NCBI GenBank assembly: GCA_030612495.1 | Contig: JAUWNT010000133.1 | Location: 1-5,594, forward strand | DNA from: Candidatus Aminicenantota bacterium | GTDB taxonomy: Bacteria; Acidobacteriota; Aminicenantia; UBA2199 | DNA: 5,594 bases | Direction of reading: 5' to 3' | Shown here: one piece after another, positions 1-5,594 of the stretch | Position numbering within the stretch: the first letter of the stretch is position 1 | How the letters are laid out: every line of letters begins with the position of its first letter | Notes under the pieces: model-generated | Database searches by the model: none | The model's input: only the letters and a program-made list of their open reading frames with translations | What the model was told of the DNA's origin: nothing | Translations under genes and position numbers: made by a program

Positions 1-150
1 CAAGAAGGACAACAAGAAGTGAGTAAGCTAAAGATGGATACAAAAGAAATTCTCGAGGATATGGAGCAAAAATTCGAAAAATCCCAAAAAAATATTACTG
101 ATGAAATCTTAAAGCAAATTTTTAATATTAAGAAAGAAACCCATGGATAA
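1..150 (+). CDS. V-type ATPase coiled-coil stalk subunit (G/H type), 3' end only
   Basis: An open frame enters from the left edge and gives 49 residues before TAA at 148-150. The visible peptide is highly charged (Lys, Glu, Gln), lacks Pro and any membrane segment, and has the spacing of a long amphipathic helix ending in ITDEILKQIFNIKKETHG. This fits the C-terminal part of the small (about 100 residue) coiled-coil subunit called G in Thermus, H in archaea and NtpF in Enterococcus. In those enzymes it pairs with subunit E to build the peripheral stalk that holds the catalytic head against rotation. The identification rests mainly on position, immediately before other ATPase genes as in related operons, plus composition, because coiled coils are poorly diagnostic. 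Its last 8 bases overlap the start of ntpC in another frame, suggesting translational coupling. The start is outside the window. Confidence 0.75.
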   Translation, partial: QEGQQEVSKLKMDTKEILEDMEQKFEKSQKNITDEILKQIFNIKKETHG

Positions 151-1189
151 AGTAATTATATATGCAGCTGTAAATACAAAGATAAGGGCGTTAGAAAAAG
201 ATTTTTTGAAACGCGAAGACTACTTAAACATGATTCAGAAAAAGTCTGTAGTTGGTGTAGCTCGTTATTTAAAAGATAACACTTCTTACGGCAAGCTGTT
301 AAGAGAAATTAATATAGATAATATCAGCAGGCGAGACTTGGAAGATATTTTGAAGAACAACATGATAAAAAATATGGATAAACTCATTTACTATTTTCGA
401 GATGATTACAAAGAACTTATCCGTTCGCTTTATATAAAATATGAAATAGAGGATTTAAAGATTTTATCTAGAAGTATTTTTAATGGAAAGGATCTAGAAA
501 CTATTGAAAAGCCTCTCTCTTTTTTAGGTAAGTACAGCCGAGTTGATCCTAAAATACTTTTTAAATCAAAGACTAACCGGGATTTAATATATTCTCTGAA
601 AGGTTCGGAGTTTTATGAGTTCTTAATACCCCTTGTGAATGGCAAGAAAGAAAACCGCTTTAGGTTTGAGATGGCCTTAGACATGGGGTATTTTAGCATT
701 ATTCAAAGCCGAAAGTTAAAGATATCCCGAGAAGATAGGAAAATATTAAAGAAATGGGAAGGTTTGTTAGCTGATCTTTATAATATTCAGTGGGTATACC
801 GAGGTAAAAAATTTTACAGCCTGTCACCTGAAGAGCTCTTAAATTATACTATAAATTTTGGAGATAAACTAACTTTTAAGAAGCGCAAAGCTATGTGTTA
901 TACAAAAAACCTTGAAGAGCTCTACAAGATGATAACAAATACAATTTATGGGTTTTTATTCAAAAAAGAAGAGATGTCCAGGGATATATATATGGAAAGG
1001 CGCATAAATAGGTTTATGTATTATAAACTTAAGGCTTTAGACCGGCAGTTTTCCCTGAGTATAATTCAAACTATAGATTTCGTATGGTCATTTGAATTTG
1101 AAATAAGGGATATTATTTCCATACTAGAGGCTATAAGATATGACATACCATCAGAAGAAGCGAGGAAATTTCTGGTGAAAGTTGCATAA
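143..1189 (+). CDS. ntpC: V-type ATP synthase subunit C (central-stalk funnel, V-ATPase d homologue)
   Basis: This 348-residue soluble, mostly helical protein is the homologue of archaeal/Thermus AtpC and eukaryotic V-ATPase subunit d. It sits at the membrane surface as a funnel-shaped socket joining the D/F axle to the K ring. Family-like blocks are visible: the N-terminal YAAVNTKIRALEKDFL (residues 7-22), YEIEDLKILSR (100-110), FEMALDMGYF (175-184), YRGKKFYSLSPEELL (219-233), and a C-terminal block near 318-344 containing LEAIRYDIPSEEARKFL. Length is within the usual range of roughly 320-360. The ATG overlaps the upstream gene's end by 8 nt. The purine-rich stretch before it (AAGAAAGAA, 130-138) is a weak ribosome site, so re-initiation after the upstream stop is plausible. 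Its place before ntpI is unusual compared with Enterococcus and Thermus, where C follows E. No damage is seen. Confidence 0.95.
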   Translation: MDKVIIYAAVNTKIRALEKDFLKREDYLNMIQKKSVVGVARYLKDNTSYGKLLREINIDNISRRDLEDILKNNMIKNMDKLIYYFRDDYKELIRSLYIKYEIEDLKILSRSIFNGKDLETIEKPLSFLGKYSRVDPKILFKSKTNRDLIYSLKGSEFYEFLIPLVNGKKENRFRFEMALDMGYFSIIQSRKLKISREDRKILKKWEGLLADLYNIQWVYRGKKFYSLSPEELLNYTINFGDKLTFKKRKAMCYTKNLEELYKMITNTIYGFLFKKEEMSRDIYMERRINRFMYYKLKALDRQFSLSIIQTIDFVWSFEFEIRDIISILEAIRYDIPSEEARKFLVKVA

Positions 1190-1193
1190 GTTC

Positions 1194-1200
1194 AAGGAGA
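1194..1200 (+). promoter_or_regulatory. Shine-Dalgarno site of ntpI
   Basis: AAGGAGA lies 7 nt before the ATG at 1208 and is the strongest ribosome-binding site in the window. It fixes 1208 rather than the in-frame ATG at 1223 as the start of subunit I. It falls in the 18-nt gap after ntpC. Confidence 0.85.
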
Positions 1201-1207
1201 TATTCTT

Positions 1208-3274
1208 ATGAGTGTAGAAAAAATGAAAATTGTTGGAGTTATAGGTAAAAAAAATCTTTTAAGCAAAGTTTTACGTTTGGTGCTTTTAAACGGAAGTGTG
1301 CATACGATAAACGCTCTGGTTAGGGTAAATTCCAGCGATTTTTTTCTGCCCCCCAGTGAGAAAAATATAGAAGTTTTAGAAGAGCTACCTTTCTTAAAAC
1401 CCTGTTCTTCAAAGAAAGATTTTACCAAAGATGAAGAGGTGGTAAAATCTTTATTAAGCCTTTTTGATATAAAGCCACAGGTAAGAGAGGAATATCTTGG
1501 TCAGGATTATAACTATGATGACTTTATGAAGCATCTTTCGGAAATCTACGATAGGGTTCATTCCACCGCTGACGAGATAGAAGAAAAGATGCGTTCTATC
1601 AATAAAAAAAGAGAGTACATTAATAGCCTCAAATATCTGTCAAGATTTGATTTTGATATAGGACAGCTTATTTGTATCAAACATCTTGCTTTTAGACTTA
1701 TAAAAATTTCCAGAGAAAATTATGACAAGCTCAAGAAGAATTACGAGAATATACCCGCAGTAGTTTTAAAGTTGGCAGTGGAAAGCAAATATGTCATAGT
1801 GGTTTCTATAACTCCGGTAATCCTGGAAGAAATATTAGAAAAGATTTTTAGATCTCTTAATTATACCCTTTTACCTTTACCTGTAGAATTTACGGGCACT
1901 GCTGTCAAAGTTATAGAGGAACTTGATAGTGCTATAGACAAGGAAGAAAAGGTCATAGAATCTCTTAAGAAATCCCTGGAAGATTATAAAGTAAAATACA
2001 TTGGAGAATTAAAAAAGGCTTATTCCAGGCTGGAAATAGAGAAAAAAATCGAAGAACTCAAGTCGGATATGGCTAATGGGGATAAACTATTTTTTATGTT
2101 TGGCTTTGTTCCTGTCAGTAATGTGGCCAAGCTGAAAAGCGAATTGGAAGCCCAGTTCGGGGGTGATGTTATAATTCTGGTGGATGATGTAGATAAAGGT
2201 GGTTCTAACCTACACCCGCCCACAAAACTTAGTAACATGAAACTTTTCAAACCTTTTGAAATACTGGTAAAGATGTACGGCACTCCGGCTTACTACGAAA
2301 AAGATCCTACGATCTTTTTTGGTCTAACTTATATGCTTCTCTTCGGAGCGATGTTTGGCGATGTGGGTCAAGGGTTTATACTGCTTTTTGCTGGTTTTAT
2401 TTTAGAACTTGTCTTGAAAAAGGGAAGCTTGGGCGGAGTGTTAAGCAGAATAGGTTTAAGTTCCACCGTTTTCGGTTTTATTTATGGGAGTGTTTTTGGC
2501 TCTGAGAAAATCATACCACCACTCATTATCAGGCCTATGGCAAATATCAATTATATCTTGATAACCGGAGTGGTTTTTGGTATAGCGCTTATCTTAGGTG
2601 CTTATATATATAACATAATAAATTCCGGAATCGAAAAAAACGTAGAACGAGGACTTTTCAGTAGAAACGGAGCAGCAGGACTTATTTTTTATCTAATATT
2701 ACTGTATACGGTTTTCCGTGTCGTCGTTACTCATTCCAGTATATCCCCAGCATTTATTTATATTATGATTAGCCTTCTTCTTTTGATGGTATTTAAACAA
2801 CCCTTAGCTAACAAGCTAATCCATGCCGATAAGCTTTACCAAAAATCTCCGGCTAATTACTATATAGAAGAGGGGTTTGGGGTAATAGAAACTCTGCTTT
2901 CTATAATTTCTAACACTTTATCTTTCATAAGAGTAGGAGCTTTTGCTTTGAACCATGTGGGACTCTATATAGCCTTTGCCACCATGGCAAGGATGATGAC
3001 TACCTCATGGGGTTCTCTGTCGATATTGGTGTTGGGGAATATAATAATTATTAGTTTGGAAGGTCTTATAGTTTTTATTCAGGCTTTAAGACTGGAATAT
3101 TACGAGCTTTTTACGAAATACTTTCGGGGAGATGGTATAGAATATATCCCGGCAAAAATAAAAGTTTTATCATCTACAGGTAAGAGAATAAGTTTATTTC
3201 ATAAGAAAAGTATTTTTTGTAATATCGGAAATATATATCTTTATAATATTATAAATTTGAAATGGGGGTCTTAA
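1208..3274 (+). CDS. ntpI: V-type ATP synthase subunit I (membrane stator, a-subunit homologue)
   Basis: This 688-residue protein is the V/A-ATPase a-subunit homologue: the static membrane partner of the rotor ring, providing the ion half-channels and anchoring the peripheral stalks. The soluble N-terminal part (about 1-355) contains two helical arms likely to form a coiled coil (about 108-145 and 232-288). The C-terminal part (about 365-626) has roughly seven to eight hydrophobic helices. Conserved family blocks seen are YGTPAYYEKDPT (357-368), FGDVGQG (383-389), IETLLSIISNTLSFIRVGAF (560-579) with the key Arg R575, ALNHVGL (580-586), and LEGLIVFIQALRLEYYELF (617-635) with E618 and the second Arg R628. 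Start 1208 is supported by AAGGAGA 7 nt upstream. The family normally ends just after the equivalent of GDGIEYIPAK (641-650). The last 37 or so residues here are an unrecognised tail encoded by very AT-rich DNA and may reflect a one-base change (see findings). Confidence 0.96.
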   Translation: MSVEKMKIVGVIGKKNLLSKVLRLVLLNGSVHTINALVRVNSSDFFLPPSEKNIEVLEELPFLKPCSSKKDFTKDEEVVKSLLSLFDIKPQVREEYLGQDYNYDDFMKHLSEIYDRVHSTADEIEEKMRSINKKREYINSLKYLSRFDFDIGQLICIKHLAFRLIKISRENYDKLKKNYENIPAVVLKLAVESKYVIVVSITPVILEEILEKIFRSLNYTLLPLPVEFTGTAVKVIEELDSAIDKEEKVIESLKKSLEDYKVKYIGELKKAYSRLEIEKKIEELKSDMANGDKLFFMFGFVPVSNVAKLKSELEAQFGGDVIILVDDVDKGGSNLHPPTKLSNMKLFKPFEILVKMYGTPAYYEKDPTIFFGLTYMLLFGAMFGDVGQGFILLFAGFILELVLKKGSLGGVLSRIGLSSTVFGFIYGSVFGSEKIIPPLIIRPMANINYILITGVVFGIALILGAYIYNIINSGIEKNVERGLFSRNGAAGLIFYLILLYTVFRVVVTHSSISPAFIYIMISLLLLMVFKQPLANKLIHADKLYQKSPANYYIEEGFGVIETLLSIISNTLSFIRVGAFALNHVGLYIAFATMARMMTTSWGSLSILVLGNIIIISLEGLIVFIQALRLEYYELFTKYFRGDGIEYIPAKIKVLSSTGKRISLFHKKSIFCNIGNIYLYNIINLKWGS
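3217..3247 (+). promoter_or_regulatory. Possible weak internal promoter before ntpK
   Basis: A perfect -10 hexamer TATAAT (3242-3247) lies 30 nt before the ntpK ATG. The best upstream box is TTGTAA (3217-3222), four of six matches to the -35 consensus with a long 19-nt spacer. In DNA this rich in A and T, such matches arise easily by chance. A separate promoter would make sense for the multi-copy ring subunit, but that is inference. Confidence 0.2.
3240..3255. repeat. Perfect 16-bp AT palindrome
   Basis: TTTATAATATTATAAA reads identically on both strands and ends 8 nt before the ntpK Shine-Dalgarno site. All bases are A or T, so an RNA hairpin (six-pair stem with a four-base loop) would be weak. 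It could be a protein-binding site, an mRNA processing site or chance. It overlaps the TATAAT box. Confidence 0.5.
3264..3269 (+). promoter_or_regulatory. Shine-Dalgarno site deciding the ntpK start
   Basis: GGGGGT differs by one base from GGAGGT and sits 7 nt before the ATG at 3277. The earlier in-frame ATG at 3262 has only AT-rich sequence upstream and itself overlaps this site, so 3277 is preferred. The site lies within the last codons of ntpI. Confidence 0.75.
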
Positions 3275-3276
3275 GA

Positions 3277-3705
3277 ATGTATTATGCAGTAGTCTTTATT
3301 GCCATGGCTGTGTCAGGATTGACCATGGCAGCAGGGTTCTATATTTATTTAAAGAAAAATGAAGTTAATGCAAAAAGGATTAAAAAGTTAGTGAAAGCCA
3401 GCGTATCGATTTATGGAGTAATGGTGGCAGCGTTCCTGTTTTTCTTAATGCAGCAGGGCATTACCTATGCTGCTTCTCCAACAGATTCATCATCGGCGGG
3501 CATGGGATTTATAGCGGCAGCAATTTCCACGGGACTTGCTACCATTGGCGCTGGTTATGCTGTGGGCGCCGTAGGCTCTTCTGCTTTAGGAGCTGTTTCT
3601 GAAGATCCAAATATTTTGGGTAAAACCCTTATATATGTAGGTCTGGCTGAAGGTATTGCTATATACGGTTTGATTATTTCAATAATAATATTGAGTAAAA
3701 TATAA
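3277..3705 (+). CDS. ntpK: V-type ATP synthase subunit K (proteolipid, rotor-ring c subunit)
   Basis: This 142-residue membrane protein forms the rotating ion-carrying ring. From the start at 3277 there are four hydrophobic segments: about 3-24; about 43-62, after a Lys-rich loop (26-40); a Gly/Ala-rich helix (about 75-107); and a last helix (about 112-140). The last two form a classic c-type hairpin with the polar loop SEDPNILGK (108-116) and the essential carboxylate E125 in GLAEGIAIYG. The first two are not c-like, so this is one hairpin with an N-terminal extension, not the duplicated 16-kDa V-type form. Positive charges place the Lys loop inside, consistent with an N-out four-segment topology. 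Alternatively, segment 2 may act as a signal peptide cleaved near ITYAAS (62-67), as the short Thermus proteolipid carries one. An ATG at 3262 would add five residues but has no good ribosome site. Ion specificity is discussed in findings. Confidence 0.94.
   Translation: MYYAVVFIAMAVSGLTMAAGFYIYLKKNEVNAKRIKKLVKASVSIYGVMVAAFLFFLMQQGITYAASPTDSSSAGMGFIAAAISTGLATIGAGYAVGAVGSSALGAVSEDPNILGKTLIYVGLAEGIAIYGLIISIIILSKI
3381..3403 (+). repeat. Split short repeat, copy 1 (inside ntpK)
   Basis: TAAAAAGTTAGTGAAA (3381-3396) recurs exactly at 4123-4138 in ntpE. The overlapping TGAAAGCCAGCG (3392-3403) recurs at 4144-4155. The ntpE copy equals this one with 9 extra bases in the middle. Both copies encode KKLVK in the same frame, but the second half is read in different frames. 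Confidence 0.45.
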
Positions 3706-3715
3706 AAGGATTTGT

Positions 3716-4024
3716 ATGAAGATATTTTTGTTAAGTGACAATACTCATACTCTAACTGGCATGAGGTTATCTGGTGTAGAAGGAGTCGTAGTCCATGAAA
3801 AGGAAGAAATATTAAAAGAGTTGGCAAAGGTAAAGAGAAGTGGGGATATAGGAATTCTAATTATAACAGAACTATTAGCGGAAAGAGTACAGTTGGAACT
3901 AAATGAAATGAAGCTTTCCCATAGTCTTCCCGTAATAGTTGAGATTCCCGATAGACACGGTACAAGACGACCTCCTGATTTTTTAACTAAACATATAAAA
4001 GAATCCGTCGGACTTAAAATTTGA
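3716..4024 (+). CDS. V-type ATP synthase subunit F (central rotor axle)
   Basis: This 102-residue soluble protein matches subunit F of A/V-ATPases (named NtpG in Enterococcus, AtpF in archaea), which binds subunit D in the central shaft and modulates rotation and ATPase activity. Visible family features are the short N-terminal strand KIFLLSDNTHTLTGMRLSGV (2-21), where family members typically read G-F-R-L-x-G, the hydrophobic strand and helix DIGILIITELLAE (44-56), and LPVIVEIPDRHG (71-82), all consistent with its alternating alpha/beta fold. Length is typical (about 100). AAAGGA (3705-3710) lies 5 nt before the ATG, and its first base is the last base of the ntpK stop codon. The gene lies between K and E, whereas Enterococcus and Thermus place it directly before A. 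The symbol is left blank because F and G names are swapped between naming schemes. Confidence 0.92.
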   Translation: MKIFLLSDNTHTLTGMRLSGVEGVVVHEKEEILKELAKVKRSGDIGILIITELLAERVQLELNEMKLSHSLPVIVEIPDRHGTRRPPDFLTKHIKESVGLKI

Positions 4025-4029
4025 GGTGA
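4023..4029 (+). promoter_or_regulatory. Shine-Dalgarno site of ntpE
   Basis: GAGGTGA overlaps the TGA stop of the subunit F gene (4022-4024) and lies 10 nt before the ATG at 4040. It supports that start and coupling between the two genes. Confidence 0.75.
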
Positions 4030-4039
4030 ATAGAATATT

Positions 4040-4669
4040 ATGCCCAATAGTATAGAAGATAAAATTTCCCTTTTCACCAAGGTAATTGTAGAGAGAATAG
4101 AACTTGACTTTCAGCAAAAGAATAAAAAGTTAGTGAAATATTATGAAAGCCAGCGATCTACTATTATAAAGGATAATGAAAAAAGAAAAAAGGAAGCAAT
4201 AGCGAGTGCCACAAAAGATGCTATAACTAAAAAGCAGCAGATGATTTTAAGGTCCCGCTCTGCTACGCACCTGGAAGTATTAAAAAAGAAGCAAGAATTT
4301 ATTGAAAGAATTATAGAGGAAGTTAAGAAGAAAACCAGAACTTTTACTAGTACGGCAGAGTATATAGAATTTTTAAAGGAAGCTATAAAACAAGTATTAT
4401 CCAGGTTTTCTGGCGACCAATTCGTGAACTTTAGTTTCAGTAGTGATGACATTAAAAACAACCAAAAAGTTATTTTAAGTACCATAACGTCCTTACGAGA
4501 TGAGGATACCTATAAAATTGAAGCTGACAACAGTCTGATTGGGGGAGTTTTTGTTAAAAGCGGTGATGGTCGATTGGAGATAGATTTTACTGTAAATAAT
4601 ATTATGGAAGATAGCAAGAAGCTGATTGGAGAATATCTGTCTTCATGGTTGAATGAGGTAATAAAATGA
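4040..4669 (+). CDS. ntpE: V-type ATP synthase subunit E (peripheral stalk)
   Basis: This 209-residue soluble protein pairs with the G/H coiled-coil subunit to form the outer stalks that link the catalytic head to subunit I and resist torque. The N-terminal half (about 10-100) is a long, highly charged helix rich in Lys, Glu and Gln with no Pro. The C-terminal half is a mixed alpha/beta domain ending in the family's hallmark pattern, here SLIGGVFVKSGDGRLEIDFT (165-184), followed by a terminal helix. Overall length is near the family's usual 190-210. The start is supported by GAGGTGA 10 nt upstream. The stop overlaps the ntpA start as ATGA (4666-4669), a strong sign of translational coupling. 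The N-terminal coiled coil is poorly conserved, so the identification rests on the C-terminal domain and context. Confidence 0.93.
   Translation: MPNSIEDKISLFTKVIVERIELDFQQKNKKLVKYYESQRSTIIKDNEKRKKEAIASATKDAITKKQQMILRSRSATHLEVLKKKQEFIERIIEEVKKKTRTFTSTAEYIEFLKEAIKQVLSRFSGDQFVNFSFSSDDIKNNQKVILSTITSLRDEDTYKIEADNSLIGGVFVKSGDGRLEIDFTVNNIMEDSKKLIGEYLSSWLNEVIK
4123..4155 (+). repeat. Split short repeat, copy 2 (inside ntpE)
   Basis: This segment matches 3381-3403 in ntpK as a 16-nt block (4123-4138) and a 12-nt block (4144-4155), with an extra TATTATGAA (4139-4147) relative to the ntpK copy. It lies in the Lys-rich coiled-coil part of subunit E. Confidence 0.45.
4655..4659 (+). promoter_or_regulatory. 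Shine-Dalgarno site of ntpA
   Basis: GAGGT lies 6 nt before the ATG at 4666, inside the last codons of ntpE. Together with the ATGA overlap it fixes the start of subunit A. Confidence 0.7.
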
Positions 4670-5594
4670 CGAGACAAGCAAATATAATATACGTTAATGG
4701 TCCCGTAGTAAAAGCTAATCATATGGAAGATTTCATGGTTCGAGAAATGGTGATGGTGGGCGAAAAAAAACTCATAGGAGAGATTATTTCTTTAGAAAAA
4801 GGCTTGGGTACCATTCAGGTATATGAAGAGACCTCAGGTCTCAGGATAGGAGAAAAAGTACAGGGCACCGAAAGACCTCTTTCTTTAAAACTTGGACCGG
4901 GAATTATTGGCAATATTTTTGATGGTATTGAGAGACCTCTTTCCAGGATATATGAGAAGGGATTTAAATTTATTCCCGAGGGTATGGGCCTCATATCTAT
5001 AGACGAGAGAAAGTCCTGGGAAGTGGAGATTATGGTGAAACCTGGAGATATTTTAAAACCTGGCAAGATTTTCGCGAATGTCCAGGAAACATCTATGGTA
5101 GTACACAAAGTTATGGTTCCTCCGGGGATAAAGGGCAAAGTAGTTAGTGCAGTGAAGAGTGGTTCCTACACTATTTCCGATATATTAGTTGTCTTAAACG
5201 AAGATGGTAAAAAGTATGAGCTTAAAATGTACCAGGAATGGCCCATCAGGCAACCAAGACCCGTAGCTCAGAGGATGCCTATAGAAAAATTATTGGTTAC
5301 CGGGCAGAGAGTTATTGACACTTTCTTTCCTTTGGCTAAAGGTGGTACCGCTGGTATTCCTGGAGGATTTGGTACTGGAAAGACCATTACCCAACATCAG
5401 TTAGCTAAGTGGAGCGATGCTGATATTATCGTGTATATTGGTTGTGGTGAACGCGGAAATGAGATGACCGAAGTGCTGGAAGATTTTCCTAAACTTAAAG
5501 ATCCGAATACAGACAATCCCTTGATGGACCGGACAGTATTAATAGCTAATACTTCTAATATGCCGGTAGCCGCTCGGGAAGCTTCCATATATAC
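4666..5594 (+). CDS. ntpA: V-type ATP synthase catalytic subunit A, N-terminal half
   Basis: Reading from the ATG that overlaps the ntpE stop gives 309 complete codons running off the right edge, about half of the usual 580-600 residues. Subunit A alternates with B in the head and hydrolyses or makes ATP. Domains in order: the N-terminal beta-barrel, including IIYVNGPVV (7-15) and IQVYEETSGL (50-59); the bulge or non-homologous region special to A subunits (about 110-190), with QETS (140-143) and the VPPG turn; GQRVIDTFFP (213-222); the Walker A loop GGFGTGKT (233-240), with K239 and T240 binding phosphate and Mg2+; and GCGERGNEM (259-267) with the catalytic Glu E262. The last residues visible, IANTSNMPVAAREASIY, are a highly conserved A-subunit block. 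The bulge region and GCGERGNEM separate it from subunit B and from F-type beta. No frameshift is seen. Confidence 0.98.
   Translation, partial: MTRQANIIYVNGPVVKANHMEDFMVREMVMVGEKKLIGEIISLEKGLGTIQVYEETSGLRIGEKVQGTERPLSLKLGPGIIGNIFDGIERPLSRIYEKGFKFIPEGMGLISIDERKSWEVEIMVKPGDILKPGKIFANVQETSMVVHKVMVPPGIKGKVVSAVKSGSYTISDILVVLNEDGKKYELKMYQEWPIRQPRPVAQRMPIEKLLVTGQRVIDTFFPLAKGGTAGIPGGFGTGKTITQHQLAKWSDADIIVYIGCGERGNEMTEVLEDFPKLKDPNTDNPLMDRTVLIANTSNMPVAAREASIY

Larger units (their letters stand above)
3161..3276 (+). other. AT-rich 3' tail of ntpI, possible former intergenic spacer
   Basis: By frame this stretch encodes the last residues of subunit I (652-688) plus the two bases before the ntpK ATG. 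GC is 18 of 100 in 3161-3260, against 34 of 100 in 3061-3160. The encoded peptide (rich in Ile, Asn, Lys, Ser and Tyr) lies beyond the family's usual end. Removing one A from the A5 run at 3154-3158 would create TAA directly after ...IEYIPAK, at the expected end of the protein. It would leave this stretch as an ordinary spacer carrying a -10-like box, a palindrome and the ntpK ribosome site. Whether the extension is made as protein cannot be told from sequence alone. Confidence 0.5.

Noticed and set aside
1192..1428. Open frame on the minus strand across the start of ntpI (78 residues)
   Set aside because: It lies inside the well-supported ntpI N-terminus, shows no recognisable domain and is a shadow of the + strand gene.
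2020..2283. Minus-strand open frame inside ntpI (87 residues)
   Set aside because: It is Ser/Leu-rich antisense of a coding region with no family resemblance.
3262..3276. Upstream ATG giving a five-residue longer ntpK
   Set aside because: It has no ribosome-binding site before it and overlaps the GGGGGT site that serves the ATG at 3277.
3745..4080. Minus-strand frames antisense to the subunit F gene (also 3555-3827)
   Set aside because: They overlap genuine subunits K, F and E over their length and have no recognisable motif.
4815..5138. Minus-strand open frame antisense to ntpA (107 residues)
   Set aside because: The + strand frame here is unmistakably subunit A; the antisense frame is an artefact of its codon use.
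5362..5385. Walker A loop reading GGFGTGKT rather than the more familiar GPFGSGKT
   Set aside because: The catalytic Lys and Thr are intact, and Gly at the second position occurs, as I recall, in A subunits of anaerobic Bacillota and spirochaetes, so it is not a sign of altered function.
1..5594. A new defence, mobile or regulatory system hidden in the window
   Set aside because: Every gene is a recognisable rotary ATPase subunit, and no repeats of CRISPR type, transposase, tRNA or unusual gene cassette is present.

Overview
The window is one gene cluster, read entirely on the + strand, for a bacterial/archaeal rotary ATPase of the V type (A/V-ATPase). It is cut at both ends. The DNA is AT-rich, with many ATA isoleucine and AGA/AGG arginine codons and purine-rich Shine-Dalgarno (SD) sites. 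The protein sequences look like those of low-GC anaerobic Bacillota (Clostridia and relatives). That placement is an inference from composition and protein flavour; there is no rRNA or other marker in the window.

Layout: 1-150, end of a small coiled-coil peripheral-stalk subunit (G/H type); 143-1189, subunit C (ntpC); 1208-3274, membrane subunit I (ntpI); 3277-3705, proteolipid rotor-ring subunit K (ntpK); 3716-4024, subunit F; 4040-4669, peripheral-stalk subunit E (ntpE); 4666 to the window end, first half of catalytic subunit A (ntpA). The B and D subunits expected in such clusters would lie downstream, outside the window. Genes overlap or are at most 18 nt apart, so this is very probably one operon with translational coupling. 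There is no gene-free stretch over 300 bases and no RNA gene, mobile element, CRISPR array or terminator that I can support.

How the parts work together: A (with B) forms the ATP-binding headpiece. F (with D) is the central rotor axle. C is the funnel joining the axle to the K ring in the membrane. E and the G/H subunit form the outer stalks, which tie the headpiece to subunit I. Ions pass between I, which carries the conserved arginines R575 and R628, and the essential glutamate of K (E125). The Na+-ligand positions known from Na+-driven F-type c rings are Ala and Gly in this K subunit, which leans towards H+ coupling but does not prove it.

This is a known kind of machine, not a new system. 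The points worth a second look are local: (1) a C-terminal tail of about 37 residues on subunit I, encoded by DNA of only 18% GC, that looks like an intergenic spacer opened by a one-base change in an A run; (2) a perfect 16-bp AT palindrome overlapping a -10-like box just before ntpK; (3) an unusual K subunit with two extra hydrophobic segments before a single c-type hairpin; (4) a gene order different from the well-known Enterococcus and Thermus operons; (5) a short split repeat shared by ntpK and ntpE.
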